From Acinetobacter bereziniae (GTDB lineage: Bacteria; Pseudomonadota; Gammaproteobacteria; Pseudomonadales; Moraxellaceae): a stretch of DNA of 44,811 bases. A model generated the notes under the pieces. That model was not told the DNA's origin, searched no databases, and saw only the letters and a list, made by a program, of their open reading frames with translations. How positions within the stretch are numbered: the first letter of the stretch is position 1; each line of letters starts with the position of its first letter. The stretch lies in NCBI GenBank assembly GCA_009912575.1, contig WNDP01000017.1, positions 1 through 44,811 on the forward strand, written 5' to 3'. The position numbers and the translations under genes were made by a program. Of the stretch, positions 27,222-33,922 are shown piece by piece.

Positions 27222-27664
27222 AAAATAATCCTTATTTCAATTCTACTTAACCTAAGATATTCGCATGCTAGTAATTTACAAGTATTAATAGATAATAAAT
27301 ATCTGAAAATTTGCCTATTTGAATAATCCCCAAAATACTAAATATATAACTATCTTTTAGCCTGCCTTTTCTTTTATCAGGTTGGTAAAATTGTTATTTG
27401 TGAACCGAAGTATTTGAAATATTTTATGAAGTGATTGACGAAATGAGCGCTTTTTGTGGCTATTTATAATGTTGTAATTACAACGCTCTAGTTGTTGGGT
27501 AGTTTTTCATTATAGAACTAATGATTCTATATACTTTGCAAATACGAAAAATTATTTTCATTGTTTTTGAAAAATGAGGAGTATTTTTTGCAATGTTTAG
27601 ATCTAACTACAGAAGCCCAAAATAACAGTTGAAAACTAGGCAATTTTGGGCAGGAATTTAAACC
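27222..27664. other. 440-bp AT-rich spacer; candidate terminator hairpin near its right end
   Basis: No gene is seen. The left part should hold the promoter of the leftward hypothetical gene. Near the right end GCCCAAAAT (27615-27623) and ATTTTGGGC (27643-27651) could form a 9-bp hairpin 14 bp past the thrS paralogue stop. It lacks a T-run on the minus strand, so it is a weak candidate terminator of the zinc operon. Confidence 0.4.
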
Positions 27665-29596
27665 TTATCTGATACACTTACTTTGTAAATCTTCATCAAG
27701 GCTTTTAAAGAAATCAACAAGTTCAGTCAATTTGAAATTGCCTAAATCTACGCCATTTTGTGCACGTAAGCGTATCGATGAAGATTGCTTTTCATGCTCA
27801 CCGATAATAATGAGATAAGGTATTTTCTGTAACGTATTTTCACGGATTTTAAAGTTTAATTTCGAAGGTTTTAAATCTAAGCTTGTCCTAAAACCAAATT
27901 TTCTAAGCAATTGTTGAATGTGTTGTGCATAATCATGTTCTGCAAGTGTAATGGGCAAAATCGCAATTTGGATTGGAGCGAGCCAGAATGGGAAATGCCC
28001 CACATAATGTTCAATCAAAATGCCAATAAAACGCTCCAAAGATCCAAATAAAGCACGATGTAACATCACTGGTCTTTGTTTATGATTATTTTCATCGATG
28101 TAGTGAATATCAAAACGTTCTGGTAAATTTAGATCCACTTGAATCGTACCGCATTGCCATTCTCGACCAATGGCATCTTTCAAGGTGAATTCGAGTTTAG
28201 GGCCGTAAAATGCACCTTCACCGACATTTAGGTAATAGGCAATATCAAGTTGTTCAAGCGATTGTTTAAGAGTATCCTCTAAAAAATCCCAAATTTCTTC
28301 TGTACCAACTCGATGTTCAGGTCGTGTAGATAATTTAATCGAAATTTCATTGAAACCAAATTGCTGATAAATTCTATAAATCAGTGCAATCGTTTGTTTG
28401 CACTCTGATAAAAGTTGATTTTCACTACAAAAAATATGTGCATCGTCTTGGGTAAAATGGCGAACACGCATCAGCCCATGCAAAGAACCTGATGGCTCAT
28501 AACGATGAACCTTTCCGAACTCGGCCATGCGTAAGGGTAGGTCACGATAACTTCTTAACTCATGATCATATAGACAAACAGCTCCGGGGCAACTCATCGG
28601 CTTGAGTGCATAATTACGTTGATCTTCAGTTACCGTTGTAAACATATGTTGCTGATAGTTTTGCCAATGTCCTGAAATTTCCCACAGTTCACGTTCCATG
28701 ACATCTGGTGTATTGACTTCGATATAACCCGCTTCTTCTTGTTGTTGGCGTAAATATTCAGTTAATAACTGAAATAGTTTCCAACCTTTGGCATGCCAAA
28801 ATACTGCACCAGGTGCTTTATCATCGAAATTAAGCAAATCAAGCTGTTGTGCCAATTTACGATGGTCACGTTTTGCTGCTTCCTGAATCTGATGTAAATG
28901 ATTTTTTAATTGTTTTGAGTTCATCCAACATGTCACATAGACCCGTTGTAACATCGGTTGTGAAGAATCTGCTTGCCAATATGCGCCAGAAGCATGGGTC
29001 ACTTTAAAATGTTCTAAGCAACCCGTGTTTGGTACAAGTGGGTATAAGTAGAAATCAGCAAAATGGTGCTGTTGGGAAAAAAATAATACATTTGAGTTAT
29101 GCTTATTTTTTAATACTTGCTGTTTAAAATCGAATCCCTGCTGTTTAAAAAAATCAGCAACTTGATCGACAGTCTGATTTATTGTGTGAAGATCAAGATG
29201 CTGTTGAACGGATTCATGCATTTTGAGTTCGATTTTTTGTAAGTCTTCTTGATTGAAATGTGGTGTATCCGCAAAGTCATAATAAATACCTTGATCTGTA
29301 ATTTGATACTCAACTGGTTGAGCAGCAGGAAATAATTGATGGATTGCCTGCGCCAATAAATAAGCATAGGAATGTCGAAGTAAGTTTAAATTGTGGTCAT
29401 CATTCAAACTAAAAAGTTCGATGACACAGTCTTGCTGTATGAGGTGCTGTAAACTTACATAGTGTTGCCCAACTTTTGCGAGAAATACTTTTTTATAACT
29501 CTGAATTTTAAAACGTGACAAAATCTCAGAAATTGCTAAAGGTTGTTCAACTTTAAAATATTGAGTTGAGCCTTGAAAATTAATTTGGATATTCAT
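27665..29596 (-). CDS. thrS: threonyl-tRNA synthetase paralogue, editing site degenerate
   Basis: The 643-residue class II synthetase charges tRNA-Thr. Order: TGS domain (1-62), editing domain (about 63-225), catalytic core (about 240-535, with MSCPG, RMAEFG, EPSGSLHGLMRVRHFTQDD), anticodon-binding domain (about 540-643). The zinc ligands of the active site are all present (Cys336, His387, His513), so it still needs zinc. In the editing domain the usual HxxxH reads H75-SYA-Y79, and the CRGPH motif reads YLYPL (Tyr183 and Leu187 for Cys and His), so three of four editing residues are gone. It is the last gene of a Zur-type operon, 36 bp after the dihydroorotase gene. Likely a zinc-starvation back-up copy (thrS2). 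Confidence 0.9.
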   Translation of the reverse strand: MNIQINFQGSTQYFKVEQPLAISEILSRFKIQSYKKVFLAKVGQHYVSLQHLIQQDCVIELFSLNDDHNLNLLRHSYAYLLAQAIHQLFPAAQPVEYQITDQGIYYDFADTPHFNQEDLQKIELKMHESVQQHLDLHTINQTVDQVADFFKQQGFDFKQQVLKNKHNSNVLFFSQQHHFADFYLYPLVPNTGCLEHFKVTHASGAYWQADSSQPMLQRVYVTCWMNSKQLKNHLHQIQEAAKRDHRKLAQQLDLLNFDDKAPGAVFWHAKGWKLFQLLTEYLRQQQEEAGYIEVNTPDVMERELWEISGHWQNYQQHMFTTVTEDQRNYALKPMSCPGAVCLYDHELRSYRDLPLRMAEFGKVHRYEPSGSLHGLMRVRHFTQDDAHIFCSENQLLSECKQTIALIYRIYQQFGFNEISIKLSTRPEHRVGTEEIWDFLEDTLKQSLEQLDIAYYLNVGEGAFYGPKLEFTLKDAIGREWQCGTIQVDLNLPERFDIHYIDENNHKQRPVMLHRALFGSLERFIGILIEHYVGHFPFWLAPIQIAILPITLAEHDYAQHIQQLLRKFGFRTSLDLKPSKLNFKIRENTLQKIPYLIIIGEHEKQSSSIRLRAQNGVDLGNFKLTELVDFFKSLDEDLQSKCIR

Positions 29597-29632
29597 GTGT
29601 GGTCGTCAAAATACGGATAGAACTGTTGAAGA

Positions 29633-30997
29633 TTAACGGTCAATTTCTAAGGCTTGACCTTGGCAGTTGAGATAAGGTTGCTGTTGATGCCAAGCGAGTT
29701 GACCTGAAATAATGGTTGTATCAATCAAATAACGAAAAGTTTTATTTTGAAAAGGTGTCCAACCACAACGCATATAATTGGTTTGTTCAGCTACCGATTG
29801 ATTTTGATTATTTTCCCGAATAAGTACCAGATCTGCCCAATAGCCTTCACGGATATAGCCTCGATCTTTAAGGCGGAACAGATCAGCAACCTGATGTGAT
29901 GTTTTGCGTACCAAGGTCTCAATAGATAATTGTTGATTCGCAACTAATTCCATTAATGCAGGTAATGCATGCTGAACTAAGGGTAGACCAGAAGGTGCGT
30001 TAAAATAAGATTGCTGTTTTTCTTGCCATGTGTGTGGTGCATGGTCTGTACCGATAATATCTAAACGTTGGTTGTTGGCGACAGCTTCGATCAATGCCTG
30101 TTTATCGTTGGCTGTTTTAATGGCAGGATTACATTTAATCAAATGACCTAAACTTGCATAGTCAGCATCATCAAAACTCAAGTGATGTATACATACTTCA
30201 GCCGTAATATATTTTTTGTCTAAAGGTAAGTTTTTAAATAGACAAAGTTCTTTCGCAGTTGAAATATGTAGGACATGTAACTGTGTTCCAAATTTTTCAG
30301 CGAGTGATACAGCCAATCGAGAACTTTCAAAGCAGGCATCTTTGTCACGAATTTTAGGGTGCAAATTGGCTGGAATTTCTTCACCATATTGATCACGATA
30401 AAATGCTTCAAGTTGCTTAATACGGGGTGTTGATTCGCAATGGGTCAATAAAATCGTCGGAACATTTGCAAAAAGGCGCTCTAATATGCGTGGATCATCA
30501 ACCAACATATTACCTGTTGATGCGCCCATAAACACCTTAACTCCACTGATCAAACGAGGGTCAAGAGACTCTACAATATCTAGAATATCTAGATTTTCTG
30601 CACTCACGCCAAAGTGAAAGGCATAATTTGTCATACTATGCTGTGCAGCAATCCCTTTTTTATAATGAAGTGCAGCGAGATCTAATGTAGGTGGACGAGT
30701 ATTCGGCATGTCCATGATGCTGGTAATTCCACCGATTGCTGCTGCCAAAGACTCGGATGCAAACCCACCTTTTTCAGGAGAGCCGGGATCACGAAAATGC
30801 ACTTGATCATCAATCATCCCTGGAATTAACCATGCGCCATCTGCTTCAATGTTCTTTGCGTTGTAGACGCCTGAAATACTCGGCTGAATTTTACTGATAC
30901 GTCCTTGTTGAATGAGAACATCACAAACTTGTTGTCGCTGTTCATTTACGATGTTTGCTTGACGTATGATCAGATCAGGGAGTTGTCTAAAATTCAT
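29633..30997 (-). CDS. pyrC: dihydroorotase paralogue (PyrC-like cyclic amidohydrolase)
   Basis: The 454-residue amidohydrolase would catalyse ring closure of carbamoyl-aspartate to dihydroorotate in pyrimidine synthesis. Visible motifs: DDQVHFRDPG (62-72), GITSIMDMPNT (90-100), Lys154 in VKVFMGAS (normally carbamylated), His186 (LTHCES), His244, GTDHAPH (Asp318). The first His of the usual HxH metal pair is Gln65, a variant also seen in Bacteroidetes-type dihydroorotases. This may alter binding of one of the two metals. It overlaps the upstream gamma-carbonic anhydrase gene by 11 bp. Inferred role: substitute enzyme during zinc limitation. Confidence 0.85.
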   Translation of the reverse strand: MNFRQLPDLIIRQANIVNEQRQQVCDVLIQQGRISKIQPSISGVYNAKNIEADGAWLIPGMIDDQVHFRDPGSPEKGGFASESLAAAIGGITSIMDMPNTRPPTLDLAALHYKKGIAAQHSMTNYAFHFGVSAENLDILDIVESLDPRLISGVKVFMGASTGNMLVDDPRILERLFANVPTILLTHCESTPRIKQLEAFYRDQYGEEIPANLHPKIRDKDACFESSRLAVSLAEKFGTQLHVLHISTAKELCLFKNLPLDKKYITAEVCIHHLSFDDADYASLGHLIKCNPAIKTANDKQALIEAVANNQRLDIIGTDHAPHTWQEKQQSYFNAPSGLPLVQHALPALMELVANQQLSIETLVRKTSHQVADLFRLKDRGYIREGYWADLVLIRENNQNQSVAEQTNYMRCGWTPFQNKTFRYLIDTTIISGQLAWHQQQPYLNCQGQALEIDR

Positions 30998-31547
30998 TTT
31001 TTAATGCCTTATATCCCTGAACCAGTTCAATATTGGTTGTAACCACACTTTCTGAAAATTCACTGATAGAAATATCAATGGGTGGATACTGGCTTAAATC
31101 CGTTTTAGCATTGATATAACTCATGGCTGGTACATAAAAGAATTCAGGTAAATCTCGACCATCAACAACAGCATTATGTCGCACAGCACTGTGATCACCG
31201 ACTTTACAGTTAAATAAAACACTGTTAAATCCGACAAATACATGATCACCAATCACACAAGGACCATGAATAATAGAACGGTGTGCGATAGAGGAATTTT
31301 TTCCGATTTTAACCTGAGCACCTGCTTTAGAATGAATGACCACACCATCTTGTATGTTTGAATTTTCACCAATAATGATGGCTTCCATTTCTCCTTGTTC
31401 ATTAACTTCATCTGCACGAATAACTGCATAAGGGCCGACAAAAACATTGGCTTCAATAATGACTTTGCCACATATAATTGCGGTTTGATCGATATAAGCA
31501 GATTGCTCAATGACAGGAAGATGTCCTGTTGGGTTTTTTCGAATCAT
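30987..31547 (-). CDS. gamma-carbonic anhydrase-like hexapeptide-repeat protein
   Basis: I place the start at 31547 (MIRKNPTGHL), 11 bp after the hisI stop; the longer frame to 31637 would overlap hisI by 79 bp. The 186-residue product is a left-handed beta-helix of hexapeptide repeats. The three metal-binding histidines of gamma-CAs are at His72 (VVIHSK), His89 and His94 (IAHRSIIHGP). Gamma-CAs can use iron or cobalt as well as zinc, which suits a zinc-limitation operon. The likely reaction is CO2 hydration; an acyltransferase-like role is less likely because the triad is intact. Confidence 0.85.
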   Translation of the reverse strand: MIRKNPTGHLPVIEQSAYIDQTAIICGKVIIEANVFVGPYAVIRADEVNEQGEMEAIIIGENSNIQDGVVIHSKAGAQVKIGKNSSIAHRSIIHGPCVIGDHVFVGFNSVLFNCKVGDHSAVRHNAVVDGRDLPEFFYVPAMSYINAKTDLSQYPPIDISISEFSESVVTTNIELVQGYKALKNEF

Positions 31548-31558
31548 GTGAAAGTCTT

Positions 31559-32002
31559 CTAAATTGTATGAGTGGATGGAATGATCGGTTGAGTTAAAAT
31601 TTTGGCGTGTTGTTGATCTAATCCTAGATAAAAACAATTTGGGCGATGGGTGTGGCAGGCTGGGCCAGTTTGTTCAACGAGAAAAAGGATGCTGTTACCG
31701 TCACAATCTAGTCTGGCTTCAATCAGTTTTTGCCGATGTCCAGAAGTTTCTCCTTTACGCCACAAGCATTGTCTTGAACGTGACCAGTAACAAATTTGTT
31801 GTGTATTGAGGGTTTCAAGAAGCGCATCTTGATTGATCCAAGCAAGCATCAGCACATCTTTAGTCCTTATATCTTGAGCAATGGCAGTGATTAAACCTTC
31901 CCGATTCCATGGAATAGCATCAACAATGTTGCTCAACTCATAAGATTGCCCAAGTTGGCCTTGTTCTATATCAAGAAAAAGTGATGAATTTACCATTGCC
32001 AC
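31559..32002 (-). CDS. hisI: phosphoribosyl-AMP cyclohydrolase paralogue
   Basis: The 147-residue enzyme opens the purine ring of PR-AMP in histidine synthesis. Family motifs: DVLMLAWINQDALLETL, CYWSRSRQCLWRKGETSG, DCDGNSILFLVEQTGPAC. The three zinc cysteines are kept (Cys100, Cys116, Cys123), so this copy is not zinc-free; it may bind zinc more tightly or act only as extra dosage. It overlaps folE2 by 13 bp and lies in the same Zur-type operon. The hisIE-independent location, away from other his genes, supports a paralogue. Confidence 0.88.
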   Translation of the reverse strand: MAMVNSSLFLDIEQGQLGQSYELSNIVDAIPWNREGLITAIAQDIRTKDVLMLAWINQDALLETLNTQQICYWSRSRQCLWRKGETSGHRQKLIEARLDCDGNSILFLVEQTGPACHTHRPNCFYLGLDQQHAKILTQPIIPSTHTI

Positions 32003-32895
32003 GAACCCTCAGCGACAGCATCGTGGGCGTGTAAACTTTCGGCATGAATTACTTTGAACTTAAAGCCTTTAATTCCCGAATAGTGGATAAATGCATGGTA
32101 TAAACGTCGTAAAGCATCTTCACAGAACATCAAATTCTGTCCATTGGCTAAGGCAAAGGCTTGTTCATCCACACGTTTGACTGCTGTCTGTACAGGGGTT
32201 GCTAAGGCTTGTTCAGCCTGCAAAATAAGTTGCTGTAGAGGAATCGATGCTAACTGAGGTTCTAATCTAAAGCGCAGTTGAGCAAAACTTCTCTGGCTAT
32301 GTGGTGTTGCGACAATGGCATCTGTCGTACCTAGCCATGCCATGATCTCGTCTGTGTTTTGAGGATTCACTTTTTGCGTAGCAATGGCATCTTGAAAGCT
32401 CTTTTGTATCAGGTCGTGAGCCAAAGCGGCTGAACAGGGGCATGTTGATGAGTAGACGATTTCTAAGGCCAACTCCACCTCAAAAGTCGTTTTGTTTAAT
32501 CTACACGATAGGCGAAATGGATAACTTTTCCAGCCTGATAGTGAACTGATTAAGGCGCTTTGTTCTAAATTAATGTCTGCTTGAATATCTAGTCGAGCAT
32601 GTTGAGAGAGTTCGGAGTGACTTGCTAAAAAATCCTCTAATACTTGATGAATATGTTTTAACTTTAGGTCAGGAAGGCTTTTTAATTCTAAAAGACGGGT
32701 ATAAAGCCTAGACATATGAATCCCTTTTGCATGAGGGTCATCAAGGCTGACATAGGCATTGATCTTACTTGAACACCAAGTGTTTTGAATGTGAATGGGT
32801 AAAGCAATATTTTCCATTCCAACCCAATCAAGTGGATAAGCATGTGTCTGTATAAAAGGCTCAGAGGAAATGTCTGGCAGTTGAGAGCTGTTCAT
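31990..32895 (-). CDS. folE2: GTP cyclohydrolase FolE2, zinc-independent type
   Basis: The 301-residue protein belongs to the COG1469 GTP cyclohydrolase IB family, which makes dihydroneopterin triphosphate for folate with Mn or Fe and replaces zinc-dependent FolE when zinc is scarce. The signature YSSTCPCSAALAHDLIQ contains the metal/catalytic cysteine region (Cys152, Cys154) and His160; EDALRRLYHAFI is near the C-terminus. It is the first gene of the operon, starting 15 bp downstream of a perfect Zur-type palindrome. Repression by zinc-loaded Zur is the expected control. Confidence 0.92.
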   Translation of the reverse strand: MNSSQLPDISSEPFIQTHAYPLDWVGMENIALPIHIQNTWCSSKINAYVSLDDPHAKGIHMSRLYTRLLELKSLPDLKLKHIHQVLEDFLASHSELSQHARLDIQADINLEQSALISSLSGWKSYPFRLSCRLNKTTFEVELALEIVYSSTCPCSAALAHDLIQKSFQDAIATQKVNPQNTDEIMAWLGTTDAIVATPHSQRSFAQLRFRLEPQLASIPLQQLILQAEQALATPVQTAVKRVDEQAFALANGQNLMFCEDALRRLYHAFIHYSGIKGFKFKVIHAESLHAHDAVAEGSWQW

Positions 32896-32910
32896 GAAGA
32901 TAAGAATACA

Positions 32911-32940
32911 TTAGATGTTATGTTATAACATAACATCTAA
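32911..32940. promoter_or_regulatory. perfect 30-bp Zur-type operator
   Basis: TTAGATGTTATGTTA (32911-32925) is followed directly by its exact reverse complement (32926-32940). The core TGTTATAACA-type symmetry matches gammaproteobacterial Zur boxes. It lies 16 bp upstream of the folE2 start, overlapping where its promoter should be. Binding by Zur is inferred; the Fur-family paralogue next door is an alternative binder. Confidence 0.85.
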
Positions 32941-33014
32941 TAAAATTTGTTTCTAGTAAAGCTTTTGAGAAAAGTTGAGCCGATCGCTTTAAAAATTAGT
33001 GGGGCATACTAAAT

Positions 33015-33431
33015 TTATAGCTTGGAACGACGAAGGTATCCAAACAAAATTAGAGAATGTCCACTAAGTTCGAAATCATGCTTTTCTGCAATATCTAAAA
33101 GTATTTTTTCAATTTCTTCATTTTTAAACTCAATGATTTGATTGGTTTCTTGACAGACCAAATGATCATGCGTTGTATCTTGTTTGATCTCAAATACAGC
33201 GTGGTTATGATCAAAATTATGGCGTTGAACAATACCTGCCATTTCAAATTGAGTCAGAACACGATACACGGTTGCTAGTCCGACATCTTCATCTTGCTCG
33301 AGAAGTTTTTTATAAATATCTTCAACACTTAAATGGTGAGGGATTGAGTTTTCTAATATTTCCAGAATCTTAATACGAGGTAGGGTGACTTTTAGTCCGG
33401 CTTTTCTCAGATCTTGACTACTAATTTTCAT
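33015..33431 (-). CDS. Fur-family regulator paralogue lacking structural-zinc cysteines
   Basis: The 138-residue protein aligns over its length with Fur: DNA-binding winged helix (GLKVTLPRIKILEIL, GLATVYRVLTQFE) and dimerisation domain (THDHLVC, GHSLILFG). With E. coli-like numbering, His33, Glu81, His88, His90 and His125 of the regulatory metal sites are kept. His87 is Thr, Cys96 of the CxxC structural-zinc pair is Thr (C93-QE-T96), and the C-terminal Cys pair and His-rich tail are absent (ends YLRRSKL). It looks like Fur rather than Zur in sequence. It is transcribed in the same direction as, and 120 bp upstream of, the folE2 operon. Target genes are unknown; the two flanking palindromes are obvious candidates. 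Confidence 0.8.
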   Translation of the reverse strand: MKISSQDLRKAGLKVTLPRIKILEILENSIPHHLSVEDIYKKLLEQDEDVGLATVYRVLTQFEMAGIVQRHNFDHNHAVFEIKQDTTHDHLVCQETNQIIEFKNEEIEKILLDIAEKHDFELSGHSLILFGYLRRSKL

Positions 33432-33542
33432 ATGTCTTATCCAGATTGAATTTAGGGGGAGTGTAGATTTTGATCGTAAAACTGGGGATTATTTATTGAT
33501 TTATTCGGTGGTAGCACAAACATAACGGATTGGTTTCATTGG

Positions 33543-33605
33543 CTACGATGATATAAACTGTCGTTTAGCTGGTGCTTCAGTGTTATAAGTCTTCAAACTG
33601 GGCAT
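33543..33605 (-). pseudogene. 20-codon frame behind a strong Shine-Dalgarno, possible zigA-type gene remnant
   Basis: Minus strand: GGAGGTGA lies about 6 bp before ATG at 33605, and the peptide MPSLKTYNTEAPAKRQFISS ends in TAG. The APAKR ending resembles the N-terminus of COG0523/CobW-type GTPases (zigA is a Zur-regulated example in Acinetobacter), where a P-loop should follow. Here it breaks off. It is about 90 bp downstream of the Zur-like box at 33695-33713. An internal deletion would explain a good ribosome site and operator in front of a stub; a genuine leader peptide is the alternative. Confidence 0.35.
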
Positions 33606-33694
33606 CGCAGTCACCTCCATGAAGTTGTGAAATAGATGGAAAACTAAATCTTATGTTAAGCACAAGATCAAAGAATTTTAAATATACAAATTGA

Positions 33695-33713
33695 TATGTT
33701 ATATCATAACATA
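33695..33713. promoter_or_regulatory. second Zur-like operator
   Basis: TATGTTAT-ATC-ATAACATA is an 8-bp inverted repeat with a 3-nt centre, sharing the ATGTTAT half-site with the perfect palindrome at 32911-32940. It lies between the leftward stub/Fur paralogue and the rightward two-partner secretion genes, 149 bp before the predicted tpsB -35 box, so it more probably serves the leftward side. Confidence 0.6.
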
Positions 33714-33861
33714 ATTAAGAAGAAAAAAGATTTAGCTTTGTTTCGTCATTTGAGTGAAATTGACAATACTGTTTAATCAAAGATTATGTTTTTATGCTTA
33801 TTTTAAATCTAACTAAACTTTATAAGCAGAGGTTATTTGAAAAAAATAATAAATTCATTTG

Positions 33862-33890
33862 TTTACAAATTGTCATAATTTCGAAATAAT
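33862..33890 (+). promoter_or_regulatory. predicted sigma70 promoter of the two-partner secretion locus
   Basis: TTTACA (33862-33867), a 17-bp spacer and AATAAT (33885-33890) stand 32 bp upstream of the tpsB ATG at 33923. This is a match to -35/-10 spacing, not an experimental start site. Confidence 0.5.
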
Positions 33891-33922
33891 AAAACGCGAA
33901 TCACATCATAATTACTATTGAC

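Noticed and set aside
31547-31637. Longer N-terminus for the gamma-carbonic anhydrase (start at 31637)
   Set aside because: It would overlap hisI by 79 bp and add 30 residues with no family similarity; MIRKNPTGHL is the natural start.
32911-32940. Palindrome as an intrinsic terminator
   Set aside because: It is AT-rich without a T-run, lies directly upstream of a start codon and repeats a half-site seen at 33695, so an operator is the better explanation.
33015-33431. Calling the regulator Zur because of the zinc operon
   Set aside because: Sequence spacing and residues align with Fur almost position by position, so it is called a Fur-family paralogue and the true Zur is probably elsewhere.
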